A DNA stretch of 64,000 nucleotides from Bog-473 sp963788125 (GTDB lineage: Bacteria > Actinomycetota > Acidimicrobiia > Acidimicrobiales > RAAP-2). The stretch spans positions 1,240,001-1,304,000 of the forward strand of contig CAWBFN010000002.1 of the NCBI GenBank assembly GCA_963788125.1, given 5' to 3'. The translations under genes were made by a program, and so were the position numbers. The notes beneath the pieces were generated by a model. It was not told where the DNA came from. It ran no database searches and saw nothing but the letters and a program-made list of their open reading frames with translations. Positions 52,150 through 59,520 of the stretch are shown one piece after another (within the stretch, counting starts at the first letter, position 1; each line of letters opens with the position of its first letter).

Positions 52150-52965
52150 ATGTCGAGCTCGGCCACGCAGGGGGAGGGTGGGACGGCCCGGGGCACAGAT
52201 GCGACGATGCGCCTCGAGGGAAGGGTGGCGATCGTCACCGGCGCGGCCAGAGGACAGGGCCGGGCCATCGTGGAGCGCTTCGTGGCGGCGGGTGCGTCCG
52301 TGGTGGCCGGAGACGTCCTCCCGGAGGTCGATGGTCTGGAGGCGGAGTACCCGGGCAGCGTGTGCAGTGCGAGGCTCGATGTGACGGACAACTCGGCGTG
52401 GCACGACGCCCTTCAGGTGGCCCTCTCGCGGTTCGGACATGTGGAGATCCTGGTGAACAACGCGGGGGTGTTGCGCCGGATGGAGATCGAAGAGGAGACC
52501 CGTGACGCCTTCGAACGCCTGCACCGGGTCAACTGCGTCGGGCCCTTCATCGGCATGCAGGCCGTGCTCCCCCACATGCGTGCCGTAGGGCGCGGAGTGA
52601 TCCTGAACACCTTGTCGACGGCGGCGATGACTGCCTTCTCGGGCCATGCCGCCTATGTCTCATCGAAGTGGGCACTGCGCGGGCTGACCAAGGTGGCGGC
52701 GCTCGAGTTCGCCGGGATGCATATCCGGGTCAACTCGGTCGTGCCCGGACCCATCCTGACGCCGATGGTGGTGCGTGAGGACGATCCGACGGCCGCCGAC
52801 CGCCTGGCCAGGACGCCTCTGGGGCGCGCCGGCCTGCCCACCGACATCGCCGAGCTGGCGCTGTTTCTGGTCTCCGACGATGCCGGCTTCGTCACGGGGG
52901 CCGAATTCGTGGTGGACGGGGGACAGACGGCGGGGATCTACACCGCGGCGCCGCCCGTCCGATAG
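52150..52965 (+). CDS. short-chain dehydrogenase/reductase
   Basis: A 271-residue classical SDR: VAIVTGAARGQGRAIVERFV (cofactor TGxxxGxG), EILVNNAGVLRRM, an active site with Ser in NTLSTAAMTAF and Tyr-Lys in HAAYVSSKWALRGL, and a C-terminal FVTGAEFVVDGG. The GAARGQGR wording is also typical of mycofactocin-linked SDRs, though the extra loop of that group is not obvious. An internal ATG (52207) would remove a 19-residue polar tail. It closes the operon and probably oxidises a hydroxy intermediate. Confidence 0.92.
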   Translation: MSSSATQGEGGTARGTDATMRLEGRVAIVTGAARGQGRAIVERFVAAGASVVAGDVLPEVDGLEAEYPGSVCSARLDVTDNSAWHDALQVALSRFGHVEILVNNAGVLRRMEIEEETRDAFERLHRVNCVGPFIGMQAVLPHMRAVGRGVILNTLSTAAMTAFSGHAAYVSSKWALRGLTKVAALEFAGMHIRVNSVVPGPILTPMVVREDDPTAADRLARTPLGRAGLPTDIAELALFLVSDDAGFVTGAEFVVDGGQTAGIYTAAPPVR

Positions 52966-53006
52966 TCGTGCCGGCGCCCGACCCCGGCAGATACGGCGTA
53001 CGGGAT

Positions 53007-53022
53007 AGATTGACGTCGACAT
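53007..53022. promoter_or_regulatory. imperfect copy of the TetR operator
   Basis: AGATTGACGTCGACAT matches the palindrome at 44478-44493 at 13 of 16 positions and keeps the central GACGTC. It lies 127 bases before the start of the solute-binding lipoprotein gene, compared with 115 bases for the first site and its gene. Confidence 0.45.
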
Positions 53023-53149
53023 CGGCTCCGCCGCGGCGTACGCTGCACGTGGCGTGCTGCGGTGCCGTGGGCGTGACGAGCCCTCAGGGGGGATGCGTCG
53101 GGCAGGTCAAGGACAACTCGAGTGCGAGTAATTAGGGGGAGGACGTACG

Positions 53150-54373
53150 TTGAGGAACCATCAGAAGCTGCTGTGGGCCGCCGTGGCTGTCGTAACGCTG
53201 GCAGCCGGGTGTGTGGGGGCGGCGGGTACCGCCGGGGCCTCCTCGGGGGGTGCCAAGGAGACGCTGACCATCGGGGTGCTCACCGACGAGAGCGGTCTCG
53301 GGGCGTCGGGCAATCAGACCACGCCGCTCGGGGTCAAGGCCGGAACGCTGCTGGCGGCCACGGAGGGATATCACATCAAGTACGTGGTGGCCGACACGGC
53401 GACCTCCCCGACCGGCGCGCTGACGGCCGCTCAAAAGCTCGTCGAGGAGGACCATGTCTCGGCCGTCGTGGGCAACTCGGCGGTGTTCTTCGGTGCGGCC
53501 CCCTACCTGGCGGCCAACCACATACCGGTCGTCGGCGTGGCTGAGGACGGCGGTGAGTGGACCACCGACACCAACATGTTCTCGGTCTTCGGGTTCTTGA
53601 ACCCGGCCGATGTCTCGACCACCTTCGGCCAGTTGTACAAGCTGTTGGGAGCGCACATCGTGGGCACGCTGGGCTACGGCATCTCGCCGAGCTCGGCGGA
53701 CTCGGCCAAAGGGGCGGCCGTCTCCGCGCAGGCCGCCGGGCTCAAGGTCGGCTACCTGAACGCCAACTTCCCCTTCGGGGGCACCAACGTGGCCCCCGAG
53801 GCGCTGGCCATGAAGACCGCCGGCGTCGACGGCCTCTACGGTTCGGTGGACCCCAACACCAGTTTCGCCCTCATCACCGCTCTGCGCCAGGACGGCGACC
53901 CTGTGAAGGTCGCTGTTCTGCCCGATGGCTACGGCGGCGACCTGAGCCAGGCCGGTCCCGGCGCCCTGGCCAGCGGTCAGGGGGTCTACTTCGAGCTCTC
54001 CTACGAACCGGTGGAGATGCACACGGCCGCCACCGAACAGCTCCAGAGCTACCTGAAGAAGGCGGGCGTCAGCGGCCTGCCGACATACGCCGAGTACAAC
54101 GGCTACATCTCCGTCGCAGCGCTGGTCGATGCCCTCAAGACGGCGGGGACGCACCCCACACCCCAGAAACTGATCACCGCGTTGGCGGGCGTCAAGAACT
54201 TCAACGCCGCCGGGCTGCTGGGGAGCCACAGCTTCGATCTCAACGACCGTGCGGGCACGGCGATAGGGATCGGCGCCTGCGAGTACGTCACCAGGCTCTC
54301 CGGCTCCAACTTCGACCTGGTCAAGGGCGCTGACCCCATCTGCGGGAAGCAGATCGCCGGCAAGTCGGTCTGA
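53150..54373 (+). CDS. branched-chain amino acid-type ABC transporter solute-binding lipoprotein
   Basis: A 407-residue periplasmic-binding-like lipoprotein. The signal peptide with lipobox LAAGC (Cys21) is followed by LTIGVLTDESGLGASGNQTT, the typical LivJ-like start, and two alternating alpha/beta lobes (AAQKLVEEDHVSAVVGNSAV; KVAVLPDGYGGDLSQ). The TTG start at 53150 has GGGGGAGG seven bases upstream. No permease or ATPase gene is adjacent, so it must use transporter parts encoded elsewhere. Ligands of such proteins in catabolic clusters include carboxylic acids and aromatic compounds. Confidence 0.92.
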   Translation: MRNHQKLLWAAVAVVTLAAGCVGAAGTAGASSGGAKETLTIGVLTDESGLGASGNQTTPLGVKAGTLLAATEGYHIKYVVADTATSPTGALTAAQKLVEEDHVSAVVGNSAVFFGAAPYLAANHIPVVGVAEDGGEWTTDTNMFSVFGFLNPADVSTTFGQLYKLLGAHIVGTLGYGISPSSADSAKGAAVSAQAAGLKVGYLNANFPFGGTNVAPEALAMKTAGVDGLYGSVDPNTSFALITALRQDGDPVKVAVLPDGYGGDLSQAGPGALASGQGVYFELSYEPVEMHTAATEQLQSYLKKAGVSGLPTYAEYNGYISVAALVDALKTAGTHPTPQKLITALAGVKNFNAAGLLGSHSFDLNDRAGTAIGIGACEYVTRLSGSNFDLVKGADPICGKQIAGKSV

Positions 54374-54391
54374 ACCCCCACGGGGGAGGCC

Positions 54392-55153
54392 TCAGCTGAT
54401 GGTAAAGCCTCCATCGACGACGATCGTCTGGCCGGTGACGAACCCGGCTGCGTCACTGGCCAACCACACGACGGTCGCGGCGAGTTCTCTGGGGTCGCCC
54501 CTTCTCGCGAGGAGGACGCGGGGCGACATCGCGTCGAGGTAGCCCGGCTGGTACTGCTCGGTCATCTCCGTGGCGAAGAATCCGGGGGCAACGGCGTTGA
54601 CGCGTATCCCTCGACGTGCACCCCACTGCTGCGCCAGGTCGCGGGTCAGGCCGAGCAGCCCCGCCTTGCTGGCGCTGTAGGCGGCTTGGGGGAGGCCGGC
54701 CGTCGTAAGGGCGAGCACGCTCGAGACGTTGATGATCGAACTGCCGGGCGCCATGACCCGGCCACAGGCCTGGGCGAGCCAGTACGAGCCGTTGAGGTTG
54801 ACGTCGATCACCTGGCGAAACTGCTCGGGCGTCTCACGGAGGGCGGGATGGGCCGTTCCGAGTCCCGCGTTGTTCACCAGCACGTCGATGTGACCGAACT
54901 CCTCCATGACGCCGTCGACGAGACCTTGGCACTGGGCGGGGTCGACGATGTCGGTCTGGTAGGTGCCGACGCGATACCCCTCCGCCCGGAGCTCGGCGGC
55001 GACGTCGGCCAGGCGATCGCTTCGTCGTGCCGCCAAGGCGACGATCCCTCCCGCCTCGGCGATGGCCCGGGCGAAAGCCACGCCGAGCCCGGAAGAGGCC
55101 CCGGTCACCACGGCCACCCGGTCCTCGAGTCGAAACATGTCAAGAATGGTCAC
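54392..55153 (-). CDS. short-chain dehydrogenase/reductase
   Basis: A 253-residue classical SDR: VAVVTGASSGLGVAFARAIA, IDVLVNNAGLGTAHPA, a catalytic IINVSSVLALTTAGLPQAAY with YSASK, and FVTGQTIVVDGGFTIS at the end. GTG 55153 is taken as the start because AAGGA lies six bases before it, and an ATG at 55138 is a second option. It is convergent with the solute-binding protein gene and divergent from the acyl-CoA dehydrogenase, with the 14-bp repeat array in the shared upstream region. Confidence 0.92.
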   Translation of the reverse strand: MTILDMFRLEDRVAVVTGASSGLGVAFARAIAEAGGIVALAARRSDRLADVAAELRAEGYRVGTYQTDIVDPAQCQGLVDGVMEEFGHIDVLVNNAGLGTAHPALRETPEQFRQVIDVNLNGSYWLAQACGRVMAPGSSIINVSSVLALTTAGLPQAAYSASKAGLLGLTRDLAQQWGARRGIRVNAVAPGFFATEMTEQYQPGYLDAMSPRVLLARRGDPRELAATVVWLASDAAGFVTGQTIVVDGGFTIS

Positions 55154-55200
55154 TACGTATCCTTCACTACAATATGTCACTATACATAGTCCTAACATAT

Positions 55201-55287
55201 CACTACACATAGGTCACTACACATAGGTCACTACACATAGGTCACTACACATAGGTCACTACACAGAGGTCACTACACAGAGGTCAC
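55201..55287. repeat. 14-bp tandem repeat array
   Basis: The unit AGGTCACTACACAT is repeated in exact register from 55211 (55211, 55225, 55239, then 55253 and 55267 with a final G). Part-units lie at 55201 and 55281, and degenerate copies (GTCACTATACAT, CTAACATATCACT) continue to about 55165. The array occupies most of the divergent upstream region between the SDR and acyl-CoA dehydrogenase genes. It could be a cluster of regulator sites or a slippage-prone spacer. Confidence 0.9.
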
Positions 55288-55307
55288 GACGAGGAGGAGA
55301 CGAGCCG

Positions 55308-55367
55308 ATGCGCACCACTTCTAGTCCGAAAGCGAGGCACCATGGCTATCGACTTCGAGCCGGATGA
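55308..55367 (+). CDS. possible 19-codon upstream reading frame
   Basis: ATG 55308 follows GAGGAGGAG, the best ribosome site in the leader, and encodes MRTTSSPKARHHGYRLRAG before TGA 55365-55367. It overlaps the first 26 bases of the acyl-CoA dehydrogenase gene in another frame. It may couple or limit translation of that gene, or the site may simply be coincidental. Confidence 0.25.
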   Translation: MRTTSSPKARHHGYRLRAG

Positions 55368-56553
55368 CGAGACCGCCGAGATTGCCCGACGAACGGCCGC
55401 GTTCGTCCGGGAGGTGGCCCTGCCGGCCGAAGCGGCGGAAGGCGGTGTGCTGCACCATGGTCCCGAAGCCCTCCGCCGGGAGCTCCAGGAGGCCGCTCGC
55501 AGCTGGGGGGTGTTCGCGCCGCACGTGCCCGAGGTCTGGGGTGGCATGGGCCTGGACCTGCGCGGGCAGGCGGTCGTCTTCGAAGAGGCCGGCTACTCGC
55601 TCTTCGGTCCTTTGGCTATCAACGGGGCCGCCCCCGATGAGGGCAATATGCACCTCTTGGAGGTGGTCGCCGACGAGGGGCAGAAGGCCCGCTACCTCGC
55701 CCCGCTGACCAGGGGGGATATCCGGTCGTGCTTTGCCATGACCGAGCCGGCGCCGGGTGCCGGCTCCGATCCCGACCTCCTCGCCACCACGGCCGCCCGG
55801 GTGAAGGGCGGATGGCGGCTCGACGGTCGCAAGTGGTTCATCACCGGTGCGCGCGGCGCGCAGCTGCTGATCTGCATGGCACGGACGGGAGGGACCCCCG
55901 GCGGATCCGGCGGGACGGGCGCCACCATGTTCCTGGTCGACGCCGACAATCCCGGCGTGGAGTTGGTGCGGGACATCCCCAGTCTCGACGAGGCGATGTT
56001 CGGCGGCCACTGCGAGGTGCGCTTCGACGACTGTGTCGTCGGGGACGACTCCGTGCTCGGCGAGGTGGATAGGGGGTTCCACTACGCCCAGGTGCGACTC
56101 GGGCCGGCCCGGTTGACCCACTGCATGCGCTGGCTGGGACTGGCCCGACGCGCCCGGGACCTCGCCCTACAGCGGTCGGTGGAGCGCGAGATCTTCGGCT
56201 CGCGGCTCTCCGAACTCGGTGCGATCCAGCAGATGCTGGCCGACAGCGAGATCGACCTGGCCGCTGCCCGGAGCTTGATCTGGCAGGCGGCCTGGAAGCT
56301 CGATCAGGGCGAGCGCGCCGCGCAAGAGACGTCCATCGCCAAGACGTTCGTGGCCGAAGCCGTGGGACGGGTCGTCGACCGGTCCGTGCAGATCTGCGGG
56401 GCCTTGGGGGTCTCGGGTGACCTGCCTCTCTCACGCTATCTCCGCGAGGTCCGATCGTTCCGTATTTACGACGGGCCTTCAGAGGTCCATCGCTGGTCGA
56501 TCGCCCGGCGCGCAGTGCGGCGCATGCAGCGAGAGGATCCGCATGACGGGTGA
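55342..56553 (+). CDS. acyl-CoA dehydrogenase (ACAD10/11-like)
   Basis: A 403-residue acyl-CoA dehydrogenase: YSLFGPLAINGAAPDEGNMH, SCFAMTEPAPGAGSDPDLLA, WRLDGRKWFITGARGAQLLI and the C-terminal FRIYDGPSEVHRWSIARRAV. The Asp-Gly-Pro-Ser-Glu-Val-His motif, with Asp where medium-chain enzymes have the catalytic Glu, is shared with ACAD10/11-type enzymes. Its stop lies inside the start of the kinase gene (11-base overlap), so the two products are probably made together. The ATG at 55342 lacks a strong ribosome site of its own; see the upstream frame at 55308. Confidence 0.92.
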   Translation: MAIDFEPDDETAEIARRTAAFVREVALPAEAAEGGVLHHGPEALRRELQEAARSWGVFAPHVPEVWGGMGLDLRGQAVVFEEAGYSLFGPLAINGAAPDEGNMHLLEVVADEGQKARYLAPLTRGDIRSCFAMTEPAPGAGSDPDLLATTAARVKGGWRLDGRKWFITGARGAQLLICMARTGGTPGGSGGTGATMFLVDADNPGVELVRDIPSLDEAMFGGHCEVRFDDCVVGDDSVLGEVDRGFHYAQVRLGPARLTHCMRWLGLARRARDLALQRSVEREIFGSRLSELGAIQQMLADSEIDLAAARSLIWQAAWKLDQGERAAQETSIAKTFVAEAVGRVVDRSVQICGALGVSGDLPLSRYLREVRSFRIYDGPSEVHRWSIARRAVRRMQREDPHDG

Positions 56554-57577
56554 CGACGGGCGCGGGGCGGCCGTTGTCGACCGCGAGGCACTGGCGGCGT
56601 TCTTCGCGCGCCATGTGCCCGGGTTCGCGGGATCGCTCGACGCCGAACCGATCCTCGGGGGAAGGTCGAACCTCATTTACGACATCACCGACGGCACGCA
56701 GCACTGGATACTCCGCCGCCCACCGTTGGGCCTGGTGGCACCGTCGGCCAACGACATCGGGCGCGAGTACCGCGTCGTCAAGGCCCTCGGCCCGACGTCG
56801 GTGCCCGTAGCCCGGGCCATCGCTTACTGCGACGATCCGGCGGTGATCGGGGCGCCGTTCAGCGTGGTGTCCAAGGTGGAGGGCCGCGTCATCCGTTCCG
56901 CGGCGGACGGAGCGGCGCTCGACCCGGCTGATGCGCGAGCCATCGCCGACGCCCTGATCCGCGGCCTGGTCGCCGTCCATGGCGTGGCCTATCAAGAGGT
57001 CGGGCTCGGCGATCTGGGCCGGCCCACCGGCTACCTCGCCCGACAGGTCTCGCGCTGGAAGAGCCAGTGGGATCTCGTTGCCACCCGGGACCTTCCCCAG
57101 GTCGAGCGGCTCCAGCGGGGACTGGTCGCCGCCACCCCCACGGAGAGTGAGGCGACCATCGTCCATGGCGATTACCGCCTCGACAACACCATCCTCGATC
57201 CGTTCGATCCGACCACCCTGGCCGCCATCGTCGACTGGGAGATGGCCACCATCGGCGATCCTCTGGCCGACGTGGGGCTCCTCCTCGTCTACTGGGATCC
57301 AGCCTGCGCATCAGTCATGCCCGAAGGCCACAGCATCGCCGCCAACCCGGGCTTTCCGGCCGTCGGGGAGGTGGCCGACACGTACGCCACCCTCAGCGGG
57401 CGCGATCTCGACCATCTGGCGTTCTACCGGGCGCTCGGGTACTTCAAGCTCGCCATCATCGCCGAGGGGATTCACAACCGGTTCCGGGACGGGTTGACCA
57501 TTGGACACGGATTCGAGACCGTGGGCGCTGCGGTCGCACCGCTGATCGACGCGGGCCTCGAGATGCTCCACACCTAG
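56543..57577 (+). CDS. APH-family phosphotransferase (ACAD10/11 kinase-domain-like)
   Basis: A 344-residue aminoglycoside-phosphotransferase-fold kinase: GGRSNLIYDITDG and WILRRPPLGLVAPSANDIGR (ATP site), the catalytic loop VHGDYRLDNTILDP (H-G-D-x-x-x-x-N) and the DFG-equivalent IVDWEMATIGDPLADVGLLL. The wording is that of the N-terminal kinase domain of vertebrate ACAD10/11 and of bacterial phosphotransferases that neighbour acyl-CoA dehydrogenases, not of antibiotic-resistance enzymes. The likely substrate is a hydroxyacyl-CoA. ATG 56543 overlaps the dehydrogenase gene by 11 bases. Confidence 0.9.
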   Translation: MTGDDGRGAAVVDREALAAFFARHVPGFAGSLDAEPILGGRSNLIYDITDGTQHWILRRPPLGLVAPSANDIGREYRVVKALGPTSVPVARAIAYCDDPAVIGAPFSVVSKVEGRVIRSAADGAALDPADARAIADALIRGLVAVHGVAYQEVGLGDLGRPTGYLARQVSRWKSQWDLVATRDLPQVERLQRGLVAATPTESEATIVHGDYRLDNTILDPFDPTTLAAIVDWEMATIGDPLADVGLLLVYWDPACASVMPEGHSIAANPGFPAVGEVADTYATLSGRDLDHLAFYRALGYFKLAIIAEGIHNRFRDGLTIGHGFETVGAAVAPLIDAGLEMLHT

Positions 57578-57649
57578 TGCTCGGCGTGTCGCAGCGACCA
57601 TCGGTGGTACAAAGGGGACTGCTGCATCGCGGAGGAGGGGGGACCGTCA

Positions 57650-58477
57650 ATGATCGATCTCGGACTTGAGGGGAAGGGGGCGATCGTCTCCGGAGCCGGC
57701 TACATACCCGAGCGGGCCGGGCACGGCCGGATGACGTCACTCAAGTTGGCCGAGGCCGGTGCGACGGTGGCCTGCGTGGACATCGACCAGGGGCGGGCCG
57801 AGCGCATCGTCGCCGAGGTCGAGAGCGCGGGCGGCAAGGCCTTTTCCGTAGTGGCGGACATGACCGATCCCGCCCAGGTCCAACGAGCGGTCGACGAGGC
57901 GGCGGCCCGGCTGGGGTCCGTCGACGTCTGCGTCGACATCATCGGCGGTGCCCGATGGGACAGGGCCCAGGACTTCTCGTTGGAGGACTGGAACTGGACG
58001 ATCCAGAACAACCTCAGCCAGGTCTTCTACCTCTTCCAGACGGTCGGTCGGAGGATGACGGAGCAGGGTACCGGCGGTTCGATGGTGGCGCTGGCCTCGG
58101 TCGACGGGGTCAACGCGGCGGCCATGCACGCCCCGTACGGGGCGGCCAAGGCGGGCGTCATCTCGCTGGCGAAGACCTTTGCCCAGGAGCTGGGCCGCCA
58201 TGGGGTACGGGTCAACATCGTTGCCCCGGGCAACGTCGGCTCGGGGAACGAGGACTGGCCCGAAGGCCAATGGGCGGTGAATGCGGTGAACCCACTGGCG
58301 CCCCCGCGCTCGCGCGACATCGGCAACGCGGTGTTGTTCCTCTCCTCCGCCCTCGCCGAGCGCATCACCGGGCAGACGCTGGTCGTGGACGGCGGTGCGA
58401 TCATCCGTGACCTCTGGGGCATGCACGAAGAGATACTGGCCCAGTTCAAAACCGGAAACTACGACCGATCCCGGTAG
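57650..58477 (+). CDS. short-chain dehydrogenase/reductase
   Basis: A 275-residue SDR: GAIVSGAGYIPERAGHGRMT at the cofactor site is longer than usual (an insertion between the glycines), then VDVCVDIIGGARWDRAQDF in place of the common NNAG, an active site with SMVALASVDGVNAAAM and PYGAAKAGVISL, and ITGQTLVVDGGAIIRD. ATG 57650 has GGAGGGGGG upstream. It lies 72 bases after the kinase gene in the same direction and is probably part of its operon. Confidence 0.9.
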   Translation: MIDLGLEGKGAIVSGAGYIPERAGHGRMTSLKLAEAGATVACVDIDQGRAERIVAEVESAGGKAFSVVADMTDPAQVQRAVDEAAARLGSVDVCVDIIGGARWDRAQDFSLEDWNWTIQNNLSQVFYLFQTVGRRMTEQGTGGSMVALASVDGVNAAAMHAPYGAAKAGVISLAKTFAQELGRHGVRVNIVAPGNVGSGNEDWPEGQWAVNAVNPLAPPRSRDIGNAVLFLSSALAERITGQTLVVDGGAIIRDLWGMHEEILAQFKTGNYDRSR

Positions 58478-58484
58478 CGGGCCC

Positions 58485-59486
58485 GTGACGGCGGACGGCG
58501 GCCGGCCCGCCGGGGTGGAGCCCTACGTCCGGGGTGTGGCCTGGCCGGCCGGCGCGGGCGTGAGCTACCCGCGCGCCGATCCGGCCGACGCCCGTCGCCT
58601 CCCCGCCGACACGTGGTCCGCCGCCCAGCTTCCGGCCGGCGTCCGGCTCGAGATCGCCGGCGATGCCCGCCACGTCAGGGTGGAGTACGTGACCACGACG
58701 GCCGATCTCGGCCGGAGGGGGCCGGCCGCAGGGACGACCTTCGAGGTGTGGCGAGATGGACGTCGGGTCGATGAGGCCGCTGCCGACCTGGGGGGAGGGA
58801 TCGTGCGCCTGCATCTCGGCCATGGGCCGGGCCGGGCCGTGGTCTACCTGCCGGAGGCCATGAAGCCCCTCGTGACGAAGGTGGTAGCGGAGCAGGGGCT
58901 CATTGAGCCGGCGCCGCCGCAGCCCCGGTGGATCGCCTACGGCGACTCCATCGCCGAAGGCTGGATCGCCAGCTCCCCGGCCGCCTCGTGGGTCGCCGCC
59001 GCCGGCCGCCGCCACGGCTTCGACGTGGTGAACATGGGCTATGCCGGCGCCGCCCGGGGTGAGATCGTCTCCGCCGAGCAGATCGCCTCACGGGAGGCCG
59101 ACGTGATCTCGCTCACCCACGGGACGAACTGCTGGTCGATGATCCCGTACTCGACCGACATGATGCGCTCGAGCACCGAGGCCTTCCTCCGGGTGGTTCG
59201 GGCGGGTCATCCGGGCGTGCCCCTGGTGGTGGCCAGCCCCCTGGTCCGCCCCGATGCGGAGGACCGTCCGAACAGGCTCGGTGCCACACAGGCCGATCTT
59301 CGGCGGGCCATGGAGGAGGCGGTGCGGGCCGTCGGCGACGATCGCACGACCCTGGTGCCCGGTCGAGACGTGCTCTCTCCCGAGTTGCTCGGTGACGGCG
59401 TCCACCCCGATGACGCTGGCCACCGGGTCCTGGCCCAGGTGTTCGGCGACGCCGTGCGGACGGCCTACGACGCGGCGACCGACTGA
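58485..59486 (+). CDS. SGNH/GDSL-family hydrolase with N-terminal beta domain
   Basis: A 333-residue cytoplasmic-looking esterase. Residues about 1-140 form a beta-sandwich (AQLPAGVRLEIAGDARHVRV). The SGNH domain then starts with WIAYGDSIAEGWIAS (block I Ser), has MGYAGAARGE (Gly, block II) and THGTNCW (Asn, block III), and ends with LLGDGVHPDDAGHRVLAQVF carrying the Asp-His pair. The domain order resembles CE2/acetylxylan-type esterases. GTG 58485 starts seven bases after the SDR stop. It would release an acyl group from a metabolite of the pathway. Confidence 0.88.
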   Translation: MTADGGRPAGVEPYVRGVAWPAGAGVSYPRADPADARRLPADTWSAAQLPAGVRLEIAGDARHVRVEYVTTTADLGRRGPAAGTTFEVWRDGRRVDEAAADLGGGIVRLHLGHGPGRAVVYLPEAMKPLVTKVVAEQGLIEPAPPQPRWIAYGDSIAEGWIASSPAASWVAAAGRRHGFDVVNMGYAGAARGEIVSAEQIASREADVISLTHGTNCWSMIPYSTDMMRSSTEAFLRVVRAGHPGVPLVVASPLVRPDAEDRPNRLGATQADLRRAMEEAVRAVGDDRTTLVPGRDVLSPELLGDGVHPDDAGHRVLAQVFGDAVRTAYDAATD

Positions 59487-59520
59487 GCCCCCCGGAGGTG
59501 CGTCACCTGTCGTGGTACGG

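Noticed and set aside
44601..52965. Catabolic operon considered as an antibiotic or polyketide biosynthesis cluster because of SnoaL-like and LLM genes
   Set aside because: No ketosynthase, NRPS or tailoring core genes are present. Acyl-CoA ligase, dehydrogenase and lactonase point to breakdown.
53132..54229. Minus-strand 365-codon frame opposite the solute-binding lipoprotein
   Set aside because: The plus strand has a signal peptide, lipobox and ribosome binding site. The antisense frame has only low-complexity Arg/Gly sequence.
55201..55287. Tandem array considered as a CRISPR
   Set aside because: Units are 14 bases and directly adjacent, with no unique spacers and no cas genes.
55841..57166. 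Minus-strand 441-codon frame across the dehydrogenase and kinase genes
   Set aside because: It is antisense to two genes with catalytic motifs and has no domain features.
56543..57577. APH-family kinase considered as an aminoglycoside resistance gene
   Set aside because: Its motifs and overlap with an acyl-CoA dehydrogenase gene match the ACAD10/11-associated kinases, not resistance enzymes.
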